The notes: generated by a model not told the origin, from the letters alone. Shown: positions 52,401 through 60,495, counted from the first letter of the stretch. The stretch is 64,000 nucleotides of DNA from Jiulongibacter sp966250325 (GCA_966250325.1 CBINGY010000021.1:1-64000); one strand, 5' to 3'. Made by a program: numbers and translations.

Positions 52401-52672
52401 TTCTTCCCAGGCAATCGGGGATTTCGTTTAGAATTACCCGGAAAGGAGAACAGGTAGACGAAGTAGTCAGTAATAACGAGGGCAATTTCCTGGCCTTTCT
52501 TCCCAGTGGAGAGTATACCATAGAAATTGAAGAGAATATGATGGATGAAAATGTGGTAGTACTCAAACCCACGCAACAATTCACGGTTCAGTCGGGCAAA
52601 ATTACCACTCTGGAAACCTTCGTTCTTCAGGTTAAAAATAAGCAGATTAACATCCGCAAGTTTATTCAGTAA
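49484..52672 (+). CDS. Large outer-membrane beta-barrel protein, usher-like
   Basis: About 1062 residues from the TTG at 49484 (KPFRFKKISIITLAAALSS, a signal peptide or anchor); a GTG at 49430 inside the previous gene is the alternative. A Pro/Glu-rich linker (about 40-150) leads to Ig-like strands (LKATIRLSNPIEKDFHGRL; NLQLTVDQPVLSVFQLNDSLTLSARVINRG), then a long barrel-like region (about 370-860) with many alternating aromatic strands (MGGGHMNLPAGNLALQGLIY). SdrD/carboxypeptidase-regulatory-like domains follow: SAFYDINGNRMMDEGELPAPDYLIELDG (about 867) and a second at about 960-1062. Size, barrel and operon position resemble an usher such as CsuD, but classical usher signatures were not clear. 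Confidence 0.6.
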   Translation: MKPFRFKKISIITLAAALSSVPFIWGYLKTGGEIFSYAKEKSKQEQLATPEPSGSLPKRPEVEKQDSLFEYFRSESPTDTFTVSVNKEKTLIQQEITSGASAAATKVDRIDSAEMRPAILPVNIPTPEIEIPKNTEIKLLDEPGALHLMNLEAPEHLDQDEKRMLKATIRLSNPIEKDFHGRLTIGLPNGVRSISATEVDVEIKGGEALFVPVRLLATDMRDLGAGNEIAYTLKDEYGREVSSGKTRIGFTERINLQLTVDQPVLSVFQLNDSLTLSARVINRGNVDQMVLVVMSMQINNSERRFFELKGNVTAGGNRLFEMKIWPRAEMFQNGSLRVNISGMRGYEKQVFGNALLTVQSVVSSRKFIDNDLYSINLLDNQTIPNDITLSYRSFAGNNIYQIMGGGHMNLPAGNLALQGLIYKSASQSEWIGLNTRLTYQYNNASIALGNINEQLEYSLMGRGLKTVLSDASRKNTLKIGVVDNQFNLFSQRNLFENGYSFYVKGELGEPTAVTKTDVSYLFRDDAWERAKHHMAGAEQRWQKGNNWRLLVKSYGGISSYYEAGKTSPSGAAEMQYSGQIADGTQLAGNFYHSTRYFPGNRRGLTSLQQSAGKNLGTASMLRANAFYTRVAPRSHQYNLEMETETARLDLDYSTHKSGGLALGLGYQRQFEYGNYNYLGTIDEQNAGDRAVTNAHRLIEYLNWTSPNSKYTIHTGIENGMVQNIYSKKWTPQFRVNTSLNLGSVSLNGTYQYGGYFLSEQRFAQQMGRTTQRFILSSFVRKNLFRNKLSVGAGGNYTKDFALGNTSSAFLNLKHQLTGNYSVFVNNMVYNYAYSTDASVNTYNRTFYNVEAGLQISMDKIKPITGKKSRILISAFYDINGNRMMDEGELPAPDYLIELDGKAFLTDGAGKVMYSSVPFGVYKIPAAAGSGWFNDEFVFQVDDFKENISMPLHQAGTVRGQVEYAYNKVKAREFLPRQSGISFRITRKGEQVDEVVSNNEGNFLAFLPSGEYTIEIEENMMDENVVVLKPTQQFTVQSGKITTLETFVLQVKNKQINIRKFIQ

Positions 52673-52814
52673 ACTTCGGCTCCAGCTATTACCTGGCCAC
52701 TTTGATCAGGAGTTTCAAAAAAAGAATGTCGGAAGCAGTTTCCTTGAATATGAAGCGGGATCCGGGTAGTTTCGCGAATGGCAGAAGGATAATCGAAGAA
52801 AGCAAACAAAGACC

Positions 52815-53297
52815 TCAGACTTGTTTCACTTTCATCATTTTGATCAAATAAATGAAGATACCGAGAAATAGAGCAGCCATAAGCCCCCAAAACAAGTAGT
52901 TATCTAGTTCAGGTATTTCCTGAGAGGTGGAATTAGCAATCGTGATCCAGCTGAAATAAACAGAGAAAATGCCCATCCAGAACGTAATAAAAGCAAGAAG
53001 TTCAAGGCTCAAAGAATGAAGTCTGTTCACATTTTCCTGAGTAACCGTAACCGGATAGTTCATCATCATGGGGTCCAATGTACCTGACCAATGAAGCAAA
53101 AACATAACGGCACCCATAATAGGGAAAAATAAGGCAGCAGACCAGCGGGAACCATACCCGTTTGGGTTACCAGAGGCATCGTAATGAATGGGTACACGCT
53201 CCGGCAGTAAATCAAAGTGGAAGAAATAGTAAACCACAGCTACTATCAGTAGCAGAAATCCTAAAATTTTAAGTTTCGTACTCACCCCTGATTTCAT
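52815..53297 (-). CDS. DUF1648 domain-containing membrane protein
   Basis: A 160-residue protein with an N-terminal helix, then LLPERVPIHYDASGNPNGYGSRWSAALFFP, the DUF1648 signature (also the N-terminal part of SdpI-like proteins), and three more helices. Function unknown; SdpI relatives give immunity to toxins or act in membrane sensing. Downstream of nadA in a three-gene minus-strand unit, with a gap of 33 bases. Confidence 0.78.
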   Translation of the reverse strand: MKSGVSTKLKILGFLLLIVAVVYYFFHFDLLPERVPIHYDASGNPNGYGSRWSAALFFPIMGAVMFLLHWSGTLDPMMMNYPVTVTQENVNRLHSLSLELLAFITFWMGIFSVYFSWITIANSTSQEIPELDNYLFWGLMAALFLGIFIYLIKMMKVKQV

Positions 53298-53330
53298 GGC
53301 TACTTTTTGAGTTTAATCTTATCTGAATGA

Positions 53331-54299
53331 TCAAAGGCCAAACTGTGCGGAGATTTCCAGCATACGATCAATAGGTGCCTTGGCTGCTTTAAGAATCTCG
53401 TCAGAGAGAATAATTTCAGGAGTTTCATCCCGCAAACAGAGATATAATTTCTCCATCGTATTGAGTTTCATGTGGGGGCAATCCTGGCACGCCTGGCAGG
53501 CATGGCCGTTCAGAGCGGTAGGTGCCACATGAAAAATCTTATCCGGAGAAGCCTTCTTCATCTGATGCAGAATGCCTGATTCGGTAGCCACAATAAACTC
53601 CTTGGCGGGGCTGCTGATCGTATATTTCAACAAGCCGGTGGTAGATCCTACATACGCTGCCCTATCTAAAACCGGTTTTTCGCTTTCGGGATGAGCAATC
53701 ACCACGGCATTCGGGTATTGCTCTTTCATTTTATCGATGAGCTCGGCACTGAAGGTTTCATGAACCATGCAGGCTCCATCCCATAAGATCATGTTTCGGC
53801 CTGTTTTTCTGTTCAGGTAATTGCCCAGATTTTTGTCTGGTGCAAAGATGATCTGCTGATCTTTCGGCACACTTTCTACGATTTTGACGGCATTGGTACT
53901 GGTGCAAACAATGTCTGTAAGTGTCTTCAGTTCTGCTGAGCAGTTGACGTAAGAAATCACCAGAGCATCGGGGTGCTGAGCTTTGAATGCCGAAAACTTA
54001 TCTGCCGGAGCCGATTCTTCCAGCGAGCAGCCGGCATTGAAATCAGGAAGGACCACCTTCTTTTTCGGGGAGAGAATTTTGGCTGTTTCAGCCATAAACC
54101 GTACCCCGGCAAATACGATGATATCTGCCTCGGTTTTTGCCGCCTGTTGCGAGAGACCCAGGCTATCGCCTATATAATCTGCAATATCCTGTATGTCACC
54201 TGTCTGGTAATAATGAGCCAGAATTACGGCATTTTTTTCCTTTTTCAGACGGGCTATTTCTGCTACGAAATCGATTTTTTCTTCAGTGAGTAATTCCAT
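53331..54299 (-). CDS. nadA: Quinolinate synthase A
   Basis: A 322-residue enzyme of NAD biosynthesis that condenses iminoaspartate with dihydroxyacetone phosphate. The [4Fe-4S] cysteines appear in SYVNCSAELK, WDGACMVHE and CQACQDCPHMKLN near the C terminus. VILAHYYQTGDIQDIADYIGDSLGLS and FAGVRFMAETAKIL are signature blocks. nadB and nadC are not adjacent. The gene is six bases after a YD-repeat-like gene and probably shares its transcript. Confidence 0.97.
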   Translation of the reverse strand: MELLTEEKIDFVAEIARLKKEKNAVILAHYYQTGDIQDIADYIGDSLGLSQQAAKTEADIIVFAGVRFMAETAKILSPKKKVVLPDFNAGCSLEESAPADKFSAFKAQHPDALVISYVNCSAELKTLTDIVCTSTNAVKIVESVPKDQQIIFAPDKNLGNYLNRKTGRNMILWDGACMVHETFSAELIDKMKEQYPNAVVIAHPESEKPVLDRAAYVGSTTGLLKYTISSPAKEFIVATESGILHQMKKASPDKIFHVAPTALNGHACQACQDCPHMKLNTMEKLYLCLRDETPEIILSDEILKAAKAPIDRMLEISAQFGL

Positions 54300-54305
54300 G
54301 GAATG

Positions 54306-55232
54306 TCAATTAGGACAGCTGTATTCCCAGGTTTTGGTGTTTGCCAGCTGATTTTGGTCATTGAAAGTTCTTTCTTCGGTCAGTTGATTAAACGCATTGT
54401 AATCACGTTCTATCCGTGAAGAGAATGTGCCGCGATACCAAAAAGTTTCCTCCAGTGGAAAACCCCCGGAGTTATTGCGGTAGCTAATCTCGTAATCGGT
54501 GGTAGCATTGCGGTCTATTCGTGTTCTTTTGACCAACCCTGAATTGTCGTATAAGAACTTTGTCTGGCCTATCATTTTTCCATTCAGAAAGGTGCTGTCT
54601 GCCAGAATTTCTGACCTGGCGTTATATCGGGAATAGGTTTCATGAATCATGTTACCCACAACATCATTTCGTTTCTGATACAGCGGCTTACCGGCTTCAT
54701 TGTAGGTATTGACCAGCTCCTGCATGAGTTCGTTGTTTCGGCCTCGCAACTCATATCGTAAAATTTTGCCAGAAGGGTCTTTGGTGGTCACTTCTTTGCC
54801 GCTTTGCTGTCCGTTATTTTCAAAATAGGCCTTTTCAAACGCTCCGTTGACCTCCTGTGTCAGCGATCGGATTTCATTGGTACCTGCAGGATCTGTACTC
54901 TCCCGCTCATCAATAAGTCTGCCGCGACCATCATACCGGAAAAACGTAGCACTTTTAAACGTTTCATTATGATACTGCGTAACTTTTATAAGAAAGCCTT
55001 TTTCATTGTATTCAAAAACACGATTGGTGGAGTAGGCACCATCGTAAGGAGATTGATGAACCTTAATTTCTTCAGTTATCTGGCCATTGTTATTATATGA
55101 ATTTCGCTGGTCCAGAATTATAACACCATTTGACGTGTTTTGATGACGAAGTAAAAGACAATCTGACTGACCCCAAACCAACGCAGGCCAGGTGATGAGA
55201 ATAAATTGAAGAACACGTTTCGGCAAGGCCAT
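54306..55232 (-). CDS. Secreted YD-repeat-like hypothetical protein
   Basis: A 308-residue protein with a signal peptide (LQFILITWPALVWGQ, cut near residue 22). The mature part is a series of beta units of the form 'YNE.G.L...' (RVFEYNEKGFLIKVTQYHN, FFRYDGRGRLIDERES, NTYNEAGKPLYQKRN, FLYDNSGLVKRTRID, DYNAFNQLTEERTFND), about 20-30 residues each, resembling YD/RHS or toxin_R-type repeats. No toxin core is seen. The reason for linkage with nadA is unknown. Confidence 0.65.
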   Translation of the reverse strand: MALPKRVLQFILITWPALVWGQSDCLLLRHQNTSNGVIILDQRNSYNNNGQITEEIKVHQSPYDGAYSTNRVFEYNEKGFLIKVTQYHNETFKSATFFRYDGRGRLIDERESTDPAGTNEIRSLTQEVNGAFEKAYFENNGQQSGKEVTTKDPSGKILRYELRGRNNELMQELVNTYNEAGKPLYQKRNDVVGNMIHETYSRYNARSEILADSTFLNGKMIGQTKFLYDNSGLVKRTRIDRNATTDYEISYRNNSGGFPLEETFWYRGTFSSRIERDYNAFNQLTEERTFNDQNQLANTKTWEYSCPN

Positions 55233-55335
55233 AACTTTCAGTTAAAGCGTCGAAATTACGAAGTTTTGATATCTATTCATAAATTGCCCCGCGTCTAAAT
55301 GGGCTGAATTTTATTTATCGTTTGCGATCATAACC

Positions 55336-56949
55336 ATGAACAAACCAGTTTTTTCTGCAGGAGTGGCCTTAATTTTTTTGATTCTTTCCTGTGGGAGTCC
55401 TGTGAAACAAAAAGAAATCAAATCCCCAGAAGAAATGTATCCTGTACTTTTTGAAGACGTGCAAATGGGAGGGGTGTTCTCCGATTCGAAAACCTTTGTA
55501 GACTGTGTCCCTAAATTTCCCCCGGCCCAGATTCTGGAGGAATACGAAGAACAGAAGAAAAAGACGGGGTTTGATCTTAAGGCATTTGTGAAAGAACATT
55601 TCCATATTCCGGTAGTTAACGAGTCGGGGTACAAGTCTGACCTGGCCCTTAAGGCAGACCAACACATCAATAAACTCTGGCCGGTGCTCATTCGTCAGCC
55701 GGAAGATGACGGAGGCACGCTAATTCCCCTGCGAAAGCCCTATGTGGTGCCAGGAGGGCGTTTCGGCGAAATTTACTATTGGGATAGTTATTTTACCATG
55801 CTGGGTCTGGAAGCCGCAGGTGAAATTGAGCTTATCGAAGACATGGTGACCAATTTTGGTACGCTTATCAATGATTTTGGACACATTCCCAATGGAAACC
55901 GCAGTTATTACCTCAGTCGTTCGCAGCCTCCGTTTTTTGCTTTGATGGTGGAACTTCTGGCAGAAGCCAAAAACGATCCGCAGATTCTGGTGAGTTACCT
56001 TCCGCAGATGCAGAAAGAGTATCAATACTGGATGTCTTCGGTCAACAAAGAAGAGGCTACGCTCCAGAATGCGGCTCTCAAAGAGGGTAAAAAAGCGTTC
56101 AGGAAAGTCGTTTTTGTGGATGGAAACAATATCCTGAACCGCTACTTTGACGAAAAGGATAACCCCCGCCCCGAAGCCTGGAAAGAAGATGTGCACACCG
56201 CAGAGCTTTCTGGAAGAGACAAGAATGTAGTGTATCGTGATCTTCGATCGGGTGCCGAAAGTGGCTGGGATTACAGCAGCCGCTGGCTCAAAGACGGGGA
56301 ACATCTGGAAACCATTCATACTACCGAAATACTTCCCGTAGATCTCAATGCCCTGCTTTATCATCTGGAGGAAGTGCTGGAAAAAACCTCTGAGCTGGCC
56401 GGGAAAAAGGAGTGGGCGGCCAGTTACAAGGCTCTGAAAGAAAAAAGAAAAGCTGTTTTTGATACCTACTTCTGGAATAAAGACGCGGGCTTTTATGTGG
56501 ATTATGATTTTGTGGCGGGTGAGCAGACAGACCAGCTTTCTCTGGCCGCTGTTTATCCTTTGTTCCTGAAAATAGCTTCGGAAGATCAGGCCAATGCCGT
56601 GGCTCACCTGCTGCGACATGTGTTCCTTCAGCCCGGAGGCTTATCTACCACGCTTGAAGAAACCGGCGAGCAATGGGATGCTCCCAATGGATGGGCACCT
56701 CTTCAGTGGATGGCCATTCAGGGATTACGAAATTACGGGTATCACAATCTGGCCGGGCAGGTGAAGGCCAATTGGATCAATAACTGCCTGAGGGTGTATC
56801 AAAACACCGGGAAAATGGTGGAAAAATACAATGTGTACGATCTGAGCCTCCTGGCAGGCGGAGGGGAATATCCGGTGCAGGATGGTTTCGGCTGGACCAA
56901 CGGCGTGTTGCTGAAACTCCTTTCGGAAGAGAAACTGGAGGAAGAATAG
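55336..56949 (+). CDS. Trehalase, glycoside hydrolase family 37 (lipoprotein)
   Basis: A 537-residue enzyme with a lipobox (LILSCGS, Cys20), so it is predicted to be a membrane-anchored periplasmic protein. GH37 signatures are present: PGGRFGEIYYWDSYF, NGNRSYYLSRSQPP, ESGWDYSSRW (catalytic Asp), QWDAPNGWAPLQW and EKYNVYDL (catalytic Glu). It splits trehalose into two glucoses. It converges with the DUF5606 gene downstream; no trehalose transporter is adjacent. Confidence 0.94.
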   Translation: MNKPVFSAGVALIFLILSCGSPVKQKEIKSPEEMYPVLFEDVQMGGVFSDSKTFVDCVPKFPPAQILEEYEEQKKKTGFDLKAFVKEHFHIPVVNESGYKSDLALKADQHINKLWPVLIRQPEDDGGTLIPLRKPYVVPGGRFGEIYYWDSYFTMLGLEAAGEIELIEDMVTNFGTLINDFGHIPNGNRSYYLSRSQPPFFALMVELLAEAKNDPQILVSYLPQMQKEYQYWMSSVNKEEATLQNAALKEGKKAFRKVVFVDGNNILNRYFDEKDNPRPEAWKEDVHTAELSGRDKNVVYRDLRSGAESGWDYSSRWLKDGEHLETIHTTEILPVDLNALLYHLEEVLEKTSELAGKKEWAASYKALKEKRKAVFDTYFWNKDAGFYVDYDFVAGEQTDQLSLAAVYPLFLKIASEDQANAVAHLLRHVFLQPGGLSTTLEETGEQWDAPNGWAPLQWMAIQGLRNYGYHNLAGQVKANWINNCLRVYQNTGKMVEKYNVYDLSLLAGGGEYPVQDGFGWTNGVLLKLLSEEKLEEE

Positions 56950-56953
56950 GGGC

Positions 56954-57457
56954 CTATTCTCCCTTCGCTTTTTTCGGACTTGCCTTTTTTGGTTTAGCTT
57001 CTTTCTTAGGTTTTTCTTCTGCTGCAGGTTCTGCGGGTGTCTCCTCTGTAGCTTCTGCGACAAATAATTCGGGCATTTGCACAGAAAGAATGTTATACCA
57101 CTGAATGATTTTCTTGACGTCTGATGAATACACCCGCTCTCTGTCAAAATCTGGCATTATGCCTGCGAAAAAATCAAAGAATTCGTCGGTAGAAGCATTT
57201 TTTGTGTCAAAATCGATCTGCTCTCCATGTTTTTCGCGAATGGTAGCGAAAATCTCTGCCAGCGGGGTAGATTTATTGAAATCTTCACTGTAAATGGAAA
57301 TATCTTTCAGTACAGAAACCTTGGCATTCACACTCACCATTTCTTTTTTGCCTTTGCCATCCATGGCTTCCACCACTACTCCGGCACGGCCTGGCTTTAA
57401 AATTCTGAATAAACCGGGTCTGCCCGAGATGTGAGCTACTTCTTTAAGTCCTTCCAT
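56954..57457 (-). CDS. DUF5606 domain-containing protein
   Basis: A 167-residue protein. Residues 1-135 (MEGLKEVAHISGRPGLFRILKPGRAGVVVE..., then IFATIREKHG and VKKIIQWYNILSVQMPEL) match the DUF5606 proteins common in Bacteroidota. The tail (about 135-167) is low-complexity, rich in Pro, Glu, Ala and Lys, ending ASPKKAKGE, probably disordered and possibly nucleic-acid binding. No known function. It stands alone, ending five bases from trehalase. Confidence 0.78.
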   Translation of the reverse strand: MEGLKEVAHISGRPGLFRILKPGRAGVVVEAMDGKGKKEMVSVNAKVSVLKDISIYSEDFNKSTPLAEIFATIREKHGEQIDFDTKNASTDEFFDFFAGIMPDFDRERVYSSDVKKIIQWYNILSVQMPELFVAEATEETPAEPAAEEKPKKEAKPKKASPKKAKGE

Positions 57458-57542
57458 GTATGTTTTTGTTAAACCGGCCGCAAAAATAGGGAATAGATTT
57501 CTTTTTAAACGGTATGGAGAAAATTCCTGTTCTTTGGTTGGA

Positions 57543-58247
57543 TTAAATATCCCCCTCCAAAGGCCGCATTACGATATCTTCCACCACTGCAGAAGGCGAT
57601 AATTTGTATGCTGAAATAACTACCTCGGCTACGTCAGAAGCTTTCATAAATCTACTTTCAGGAATGTCAACACCTTCCCAGCTGCTGGTATAGGTAGCTC
57701 CGGGCATGATGGATGTAACTTTGATTCCATCTGGTTTTAACTCTTCTCTCAGCGATTTACTGAAGCCTAAAAGAGCAAATTTGGAAATAGAGTACGTGCC
57801 CGAGCCAGGATAAGCCTGTAAACTGGCGATGGAGCAGATATTGAAAATATGTGCATGACTTGCTTTTTTGAGACTTTCGTAAAGGGCCCGGGTGAGCCAG
57901 TAAGCCGAATAAAGGTTGGTATTGATCTGATGCTCCAGAGCGTTTTCTTCTGCGGTCATCAGGGTTCCCTGTATAAAAACGCCTGTATTATTGACCAAAA
58001 CAGTCACCTCTTTTTCAAGAGATTTTACAAAGGAAGCGTACGCATACACTTCTTCTTTTTTACTGAGATCTGCCTGAAAAATGAAGCAATTCACCGGAAA
58101 TTCCTTTTCAATAGCCACTTGGACCATTTCCAGATCGGCCAGTGATCTTGAAGTGACAGCCAGATCAAAACCCTCGGCGGCAAATTTTTGGGCAATGGCT
58201 CGGCCAATACCTTTGGAAGCACCTGAAATTACGGCCAGTTTACGCAT
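57543..58247 (-). CDS. Short-chain dehydrogenase/reductase
   Basis: A 234-residue classical SDR: AVISGASKGIGRAIAQKFA (GxxxGxG), LVNNTGVF (NNxG), Ser in FNICSIAS and YSISKFAL (Tyr/Lys). This resembles 3-ketoacyl-ACP or sepiapterin-type reductases, but lacks FabG's usual C-terminal YVDGG. Substrate unknown. Divergent from the MlaE gene with back-to-back promoter boxes at 58264-58294. Confidence 0.87.
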   Translation of the reverse strand: MRKLAVISGASKGIGRAIAQKFAAEGFDLAVTSRSLADLEMVQVAIEKEFPVNCFIFQADLSKKEEVYAYASFVKSLEKEVTVLVNNTGVFIQGTLMTAEENALEHQINTNLYSAYWLTRALYESLKKASHAHIFNICSIASLQAYPGSGTYSISKFALLGFSKSLREELKPDGIKVTSIMPGATYTSSWEGVDIPESRFMKASDVAEVVISAYKLSPSAVVEDIVMRPLEGDI

Positions 58248-58263
58248 TGATTCGGTTTTTGTA

Positions 58264-58294
58264 CAAAGCTACGGCTTAAATTTTATTAGATTTG
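58264..58294. promoter_or_regulatory. Divergent -7 elements for the SDR and MlaE genes
   Basis: On the minus strand TAGCTTTG (58264-58271) and on the plus strand TAGATTTG (58287-58294) both fit TAnnTTTG; each has a TTG or TTTG about 25 bases upstream, a longer spacer than usual. The two promoters overlap. Confidence 0.5.
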
Positions 58295-58317
58295 CACAAG
58301 CCTAAAATCAAAGCTGA

Positions 58318-59049
58318 ATGCTCTCCATAGCAGGAAAATTCTTCCTATTTCTTGGCAATCTGTTTGTTCGCAGAGAAACTTTCCGGGTTTACTGGGAGCG
58401 TTTTCTGGATGAATGCATCAAAATAGGTACCAATTCGGTGTTTATCGTGGCCATCGTAGCCGTGTTTATCGGTGCGGTAACCTGCGTACAGATTTATGCC
58501 AACCTGGTGAGTCCGTTTATCCCGAACTACATCGTAAGTAACGTGGTGCGGGATATGGTGCTGCTGGAGCTCTCTTCTACCTTTATGTGTGTGGTTTTGG
58601 CCGGGAAAGTAGGCTCCAATATCGCTGGCGAATTAGGCACTATGCGTATAACCGAGCAGATTGACGCTCTGGAAGTGATGGGGATAAATTCTGCCTCCTA
58701 TCTGGTGTTGCCCAAATTATTGGCTGCTATTTTTACATTCCCATTACTGGCCATTCTTTCCGATTTTCTGGGAATTTACGGGGGGTATCTGGCAGGAACG
58801 CTTACCGGAATACTCACCCCCGAAGAATACATTTACGGAATCCGGTATTCGTTTATTCCCTATAACGTGATCATTGCCATTGTGAAGGCATTTGTTTTTG
58901 GGTTTCTAATTGCCACCATTTCGGCGTACAAGGGATATTATACCCGGGGCGGAGCTCTGGAAGTGGGGCAGTCAAGTACCGCAGCCGTGACCAACAGCTG
59001 TATTGCCATACTCATCGCCGATTATCTACTTGCTGAACTTCTTACCTGA
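58318..59049 (+). CDS. mlaE: MlaE-family ABC transporter permease (lipid transport)
   Basis: A 243-residue inner-membrane protein with about five helices, the MlaE/YrbE fold: VTCVQIYANL, the conserved GSNIAGELGTMRITEQIDALEVMGINS and LPKLLAAIFTFPLLAI. Members move phospholipids between inner and outer membrane with an ATPase and an MCE-domain protein. The ATPase gene follows one base after the stop. No MCE (mlaD) gene is in the next kilobases; the following genes are on the other strand. Confidence 0.9.
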   Translation: MLSIAGKFFLFLGNLFVRRETFRVYWERFLDECIKIGTNSVFIVAIVAVFIGAVTCVQIYANLVSPFIPNYIVSNVVRDMVLLELSSTFMCVVLAGKVGSNIAGELGTMRITEQIDALEVMGINSASYLVLPKLLAAIFTFPLLAILSDFLGIYGGYLAGTLTGILTPEEYIYGIRYSFIPYNVIIAIVKAFVFGFLIATISAYKGYYTRGGALEVGQSSTAAVTNSCIAILIADYLLAELLT

Positions 59050-59050
59050 G

Positions 59051-59812
59051 TTGATAGAAATAAATAACATATCGAAATCTTTTGGTGCCCATCAGGTGCT
59101 TAATGACATCAGCGGGGTTTTTGAAAAAGGAAAAACCAGTCTGGTAATAGGTGCCAGTGGTACCGGCAAAAGTGTTTTGCTCAAATGTATGCTGGATCTT
59201 GTGCATCCTGATGACGGACAGGTGCTTTATGACGGCAGGCGGTTTCTGGTGCAGGATGAAGAAGACCGCAAAGATATTCGCCGTGAAATGGGGGTACTTT
59301 TTCAGGGTGGAGCATTGTTTGACTCGCAAACGGTGGAGGAAAATGTCCGTTTTCCGCTGGATATGCTCACCAAAATGTCGATGGCAGAGAAAAGAGATCG
59401 TGTGGAATTCTGCCTGCAGCGGGTGGGTCTGGAAGGAACCGGCAAAAAAATGCCTTCTGAAATCTCGGGTGGCATGAAAAAGAGGGTTGGCATTGCCCGG
59501 GCCATAGTGATGAACCCCAAATACCTCTTCTGCGATGAGCCTAACTCCGGTTTGGATCCTCTCACAGCCATCAAAATCGATGAACTTATCAAAGAAATCA
59601 CCGACGAATACGAGATTACTACGGTGGTAATCACACACGATATGAACTCTGTGCTCAGTATTGGTGACTACATCATGTTTCTCTATAAAGGCAAAAAACT
59701 TTGGGAAGGCGACAGCCAGTCCATCCTAAAAACCCACATCAAAGAACTGGATGAATTTGTGTTTTCTAATCATGCGTTGCGGCAGTTGAGGGAAGGGATA
59801 GTCAATAAGTAA
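59051..59812 (+). CDS. mlaF: MlaF-type ABC transporter ATP-binding protein
   Basis: A 253-residue ATPase from the TTG at 59051 (IEINNISKSFGAHQVLNDI), immediately after the mlaE stop; an upstream TTG inside mlaE gives a non-family N terminus. Walker A is GASGTGKSVLL, the signature SEISGGMKKRVGIARAI, Walker B YLFCDEPNSGLDP, and the H-loop VVITHDM. The SGGMKKR variant and the partner permease identify the Mla/MCE class. It powers lipid transport with MlaE. Confidence 0.93.
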   Translation: MIEINNISKSFGAHQVLNDISGVFEKGKTSLVIGASGTGKSVLLKCMLDLVHPDDGQVLYDGRRFLVQDEEDRKDIRREMGVLFQGGALFDSQTVEENVRFPLDMLTKMSMAEKRDRVEFCLQRVGLEGTGKKMPSEISGGMKKRVGIARAIVMNPKYLFCDEPNSGLDPLTAIKIDELIKEITDEYEITTVVITHDMNSVLSIGDYIMFLYKGKKLWEGDSQSILKTHIKELDEFVFSNHALRQLREGIVNK

Positions 59813-60003
59813 GTTACACTAACTCAGTGTAGTAGGGTCAAAAGGCAGAAATCTATCTCTTTTGCAGGGTATTTTCACACATAAGTCTGTGTAAGCTGAA
59901 TTGTTTACGGGTTTTTGAAGTGTTTATTGTAGAGTATTATTTACCGCTCTGAGACCAGGCGACCCTACAGTTAAGTAACAGACTTCGCAGAACTTGAAGT
60001 GAT
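59813..60003. other. Intergenic spacer with nested inverted repeats
   Basis: It contains TACACT-AACTC-AGTGTA (59815-59831), ACACA-TAAGTC-TGTGT (about 59877-59892), and an outer pair GTAGGGTC (59832-59839) and GACCCTAC (59961-59968) enclosing about 120 bases. No T-run terminator. It separates the converging mlaF and hydrogenase operons; a MITE relic or structured 3' end is possible. Confidence 0.35.
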
Positions 60004-60495
60004 TTATGCGAGTGCAGGTTCGTACCTCTCTGCAAAGGAGGAAGCCAGCTCAATAACCTCGGTCATGAGGGTTGGTAATGTGGCCCGTATTTCCCGTGTA
60101 AGTTCTATCCCCTGCTGCTGAATACTCTCGATATTGACCACATAGAGATGAATATCGGGCATTTTGCCGAGCAATTGCAAAGCACTTACCAGATCTTTCA
60201 AACCAATATCATGCGTGCTCATAGCCCGGGGGAAATCGGCGGCAAAACGCGGTCTTAACAGTCGGATTACTCCTACCTCCTGCGAATTCAGGGTGGCATC
60301 TGCCAGAATGATGTGATGGTATTGCTCAAAAAGCTCCAGCAAATGAAATCCTCCGGTACCACCGTCCACCACATCAATTCCATCGGGCAGGTGCATGGTT
60401 TCCAGGGTACGGGCAAGATGCACACCTAGTCCTTCATCGCCCATGAGGTAATTCCCTATACCTAATATCAAAACAGGTTTCTTTTCCACTGTCAT
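60004..60495 (-). CDS. hyaD: Hydrogenase maturation protease (HyaD/HybD type)
   Basis: A 163-residue protease: LILGIGNYLMGDEGLGVHLAR (nickel-sensing Glu in DEG), VDGGTGGFHLLEL and the His in STHDIGLKDLV, the three nickel ligands of the HybD family. It removes the C-terminal peptide of the large subunit after nickel insertion. Last gene of the hydrogenase operon and overlapping the cytochrome gene by four bases. Confidence 0.93.
   Translation of the reverse strand: MTVEKKPVLILGIGNYLMGDEGLGVHLARTLETMHLPDGIDVVDGGTGGFHLLELFEQYHHIILADATLNSQEVGVIRLLRPRFAADFPRAMSTHDIGLKDLVSALQLLGKMPDIHLYVVNIESIQQQGIELTREIRATLPTLMTEVIELASSFAERYEPALA

Noticed and set aside
55720..56619. 299-residue minus-strand frame opposite trehalase
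   Set aside because: The trehalase frame is full of GH37 motifs; the antisense frame is a codon-bias shadow with no homology features.
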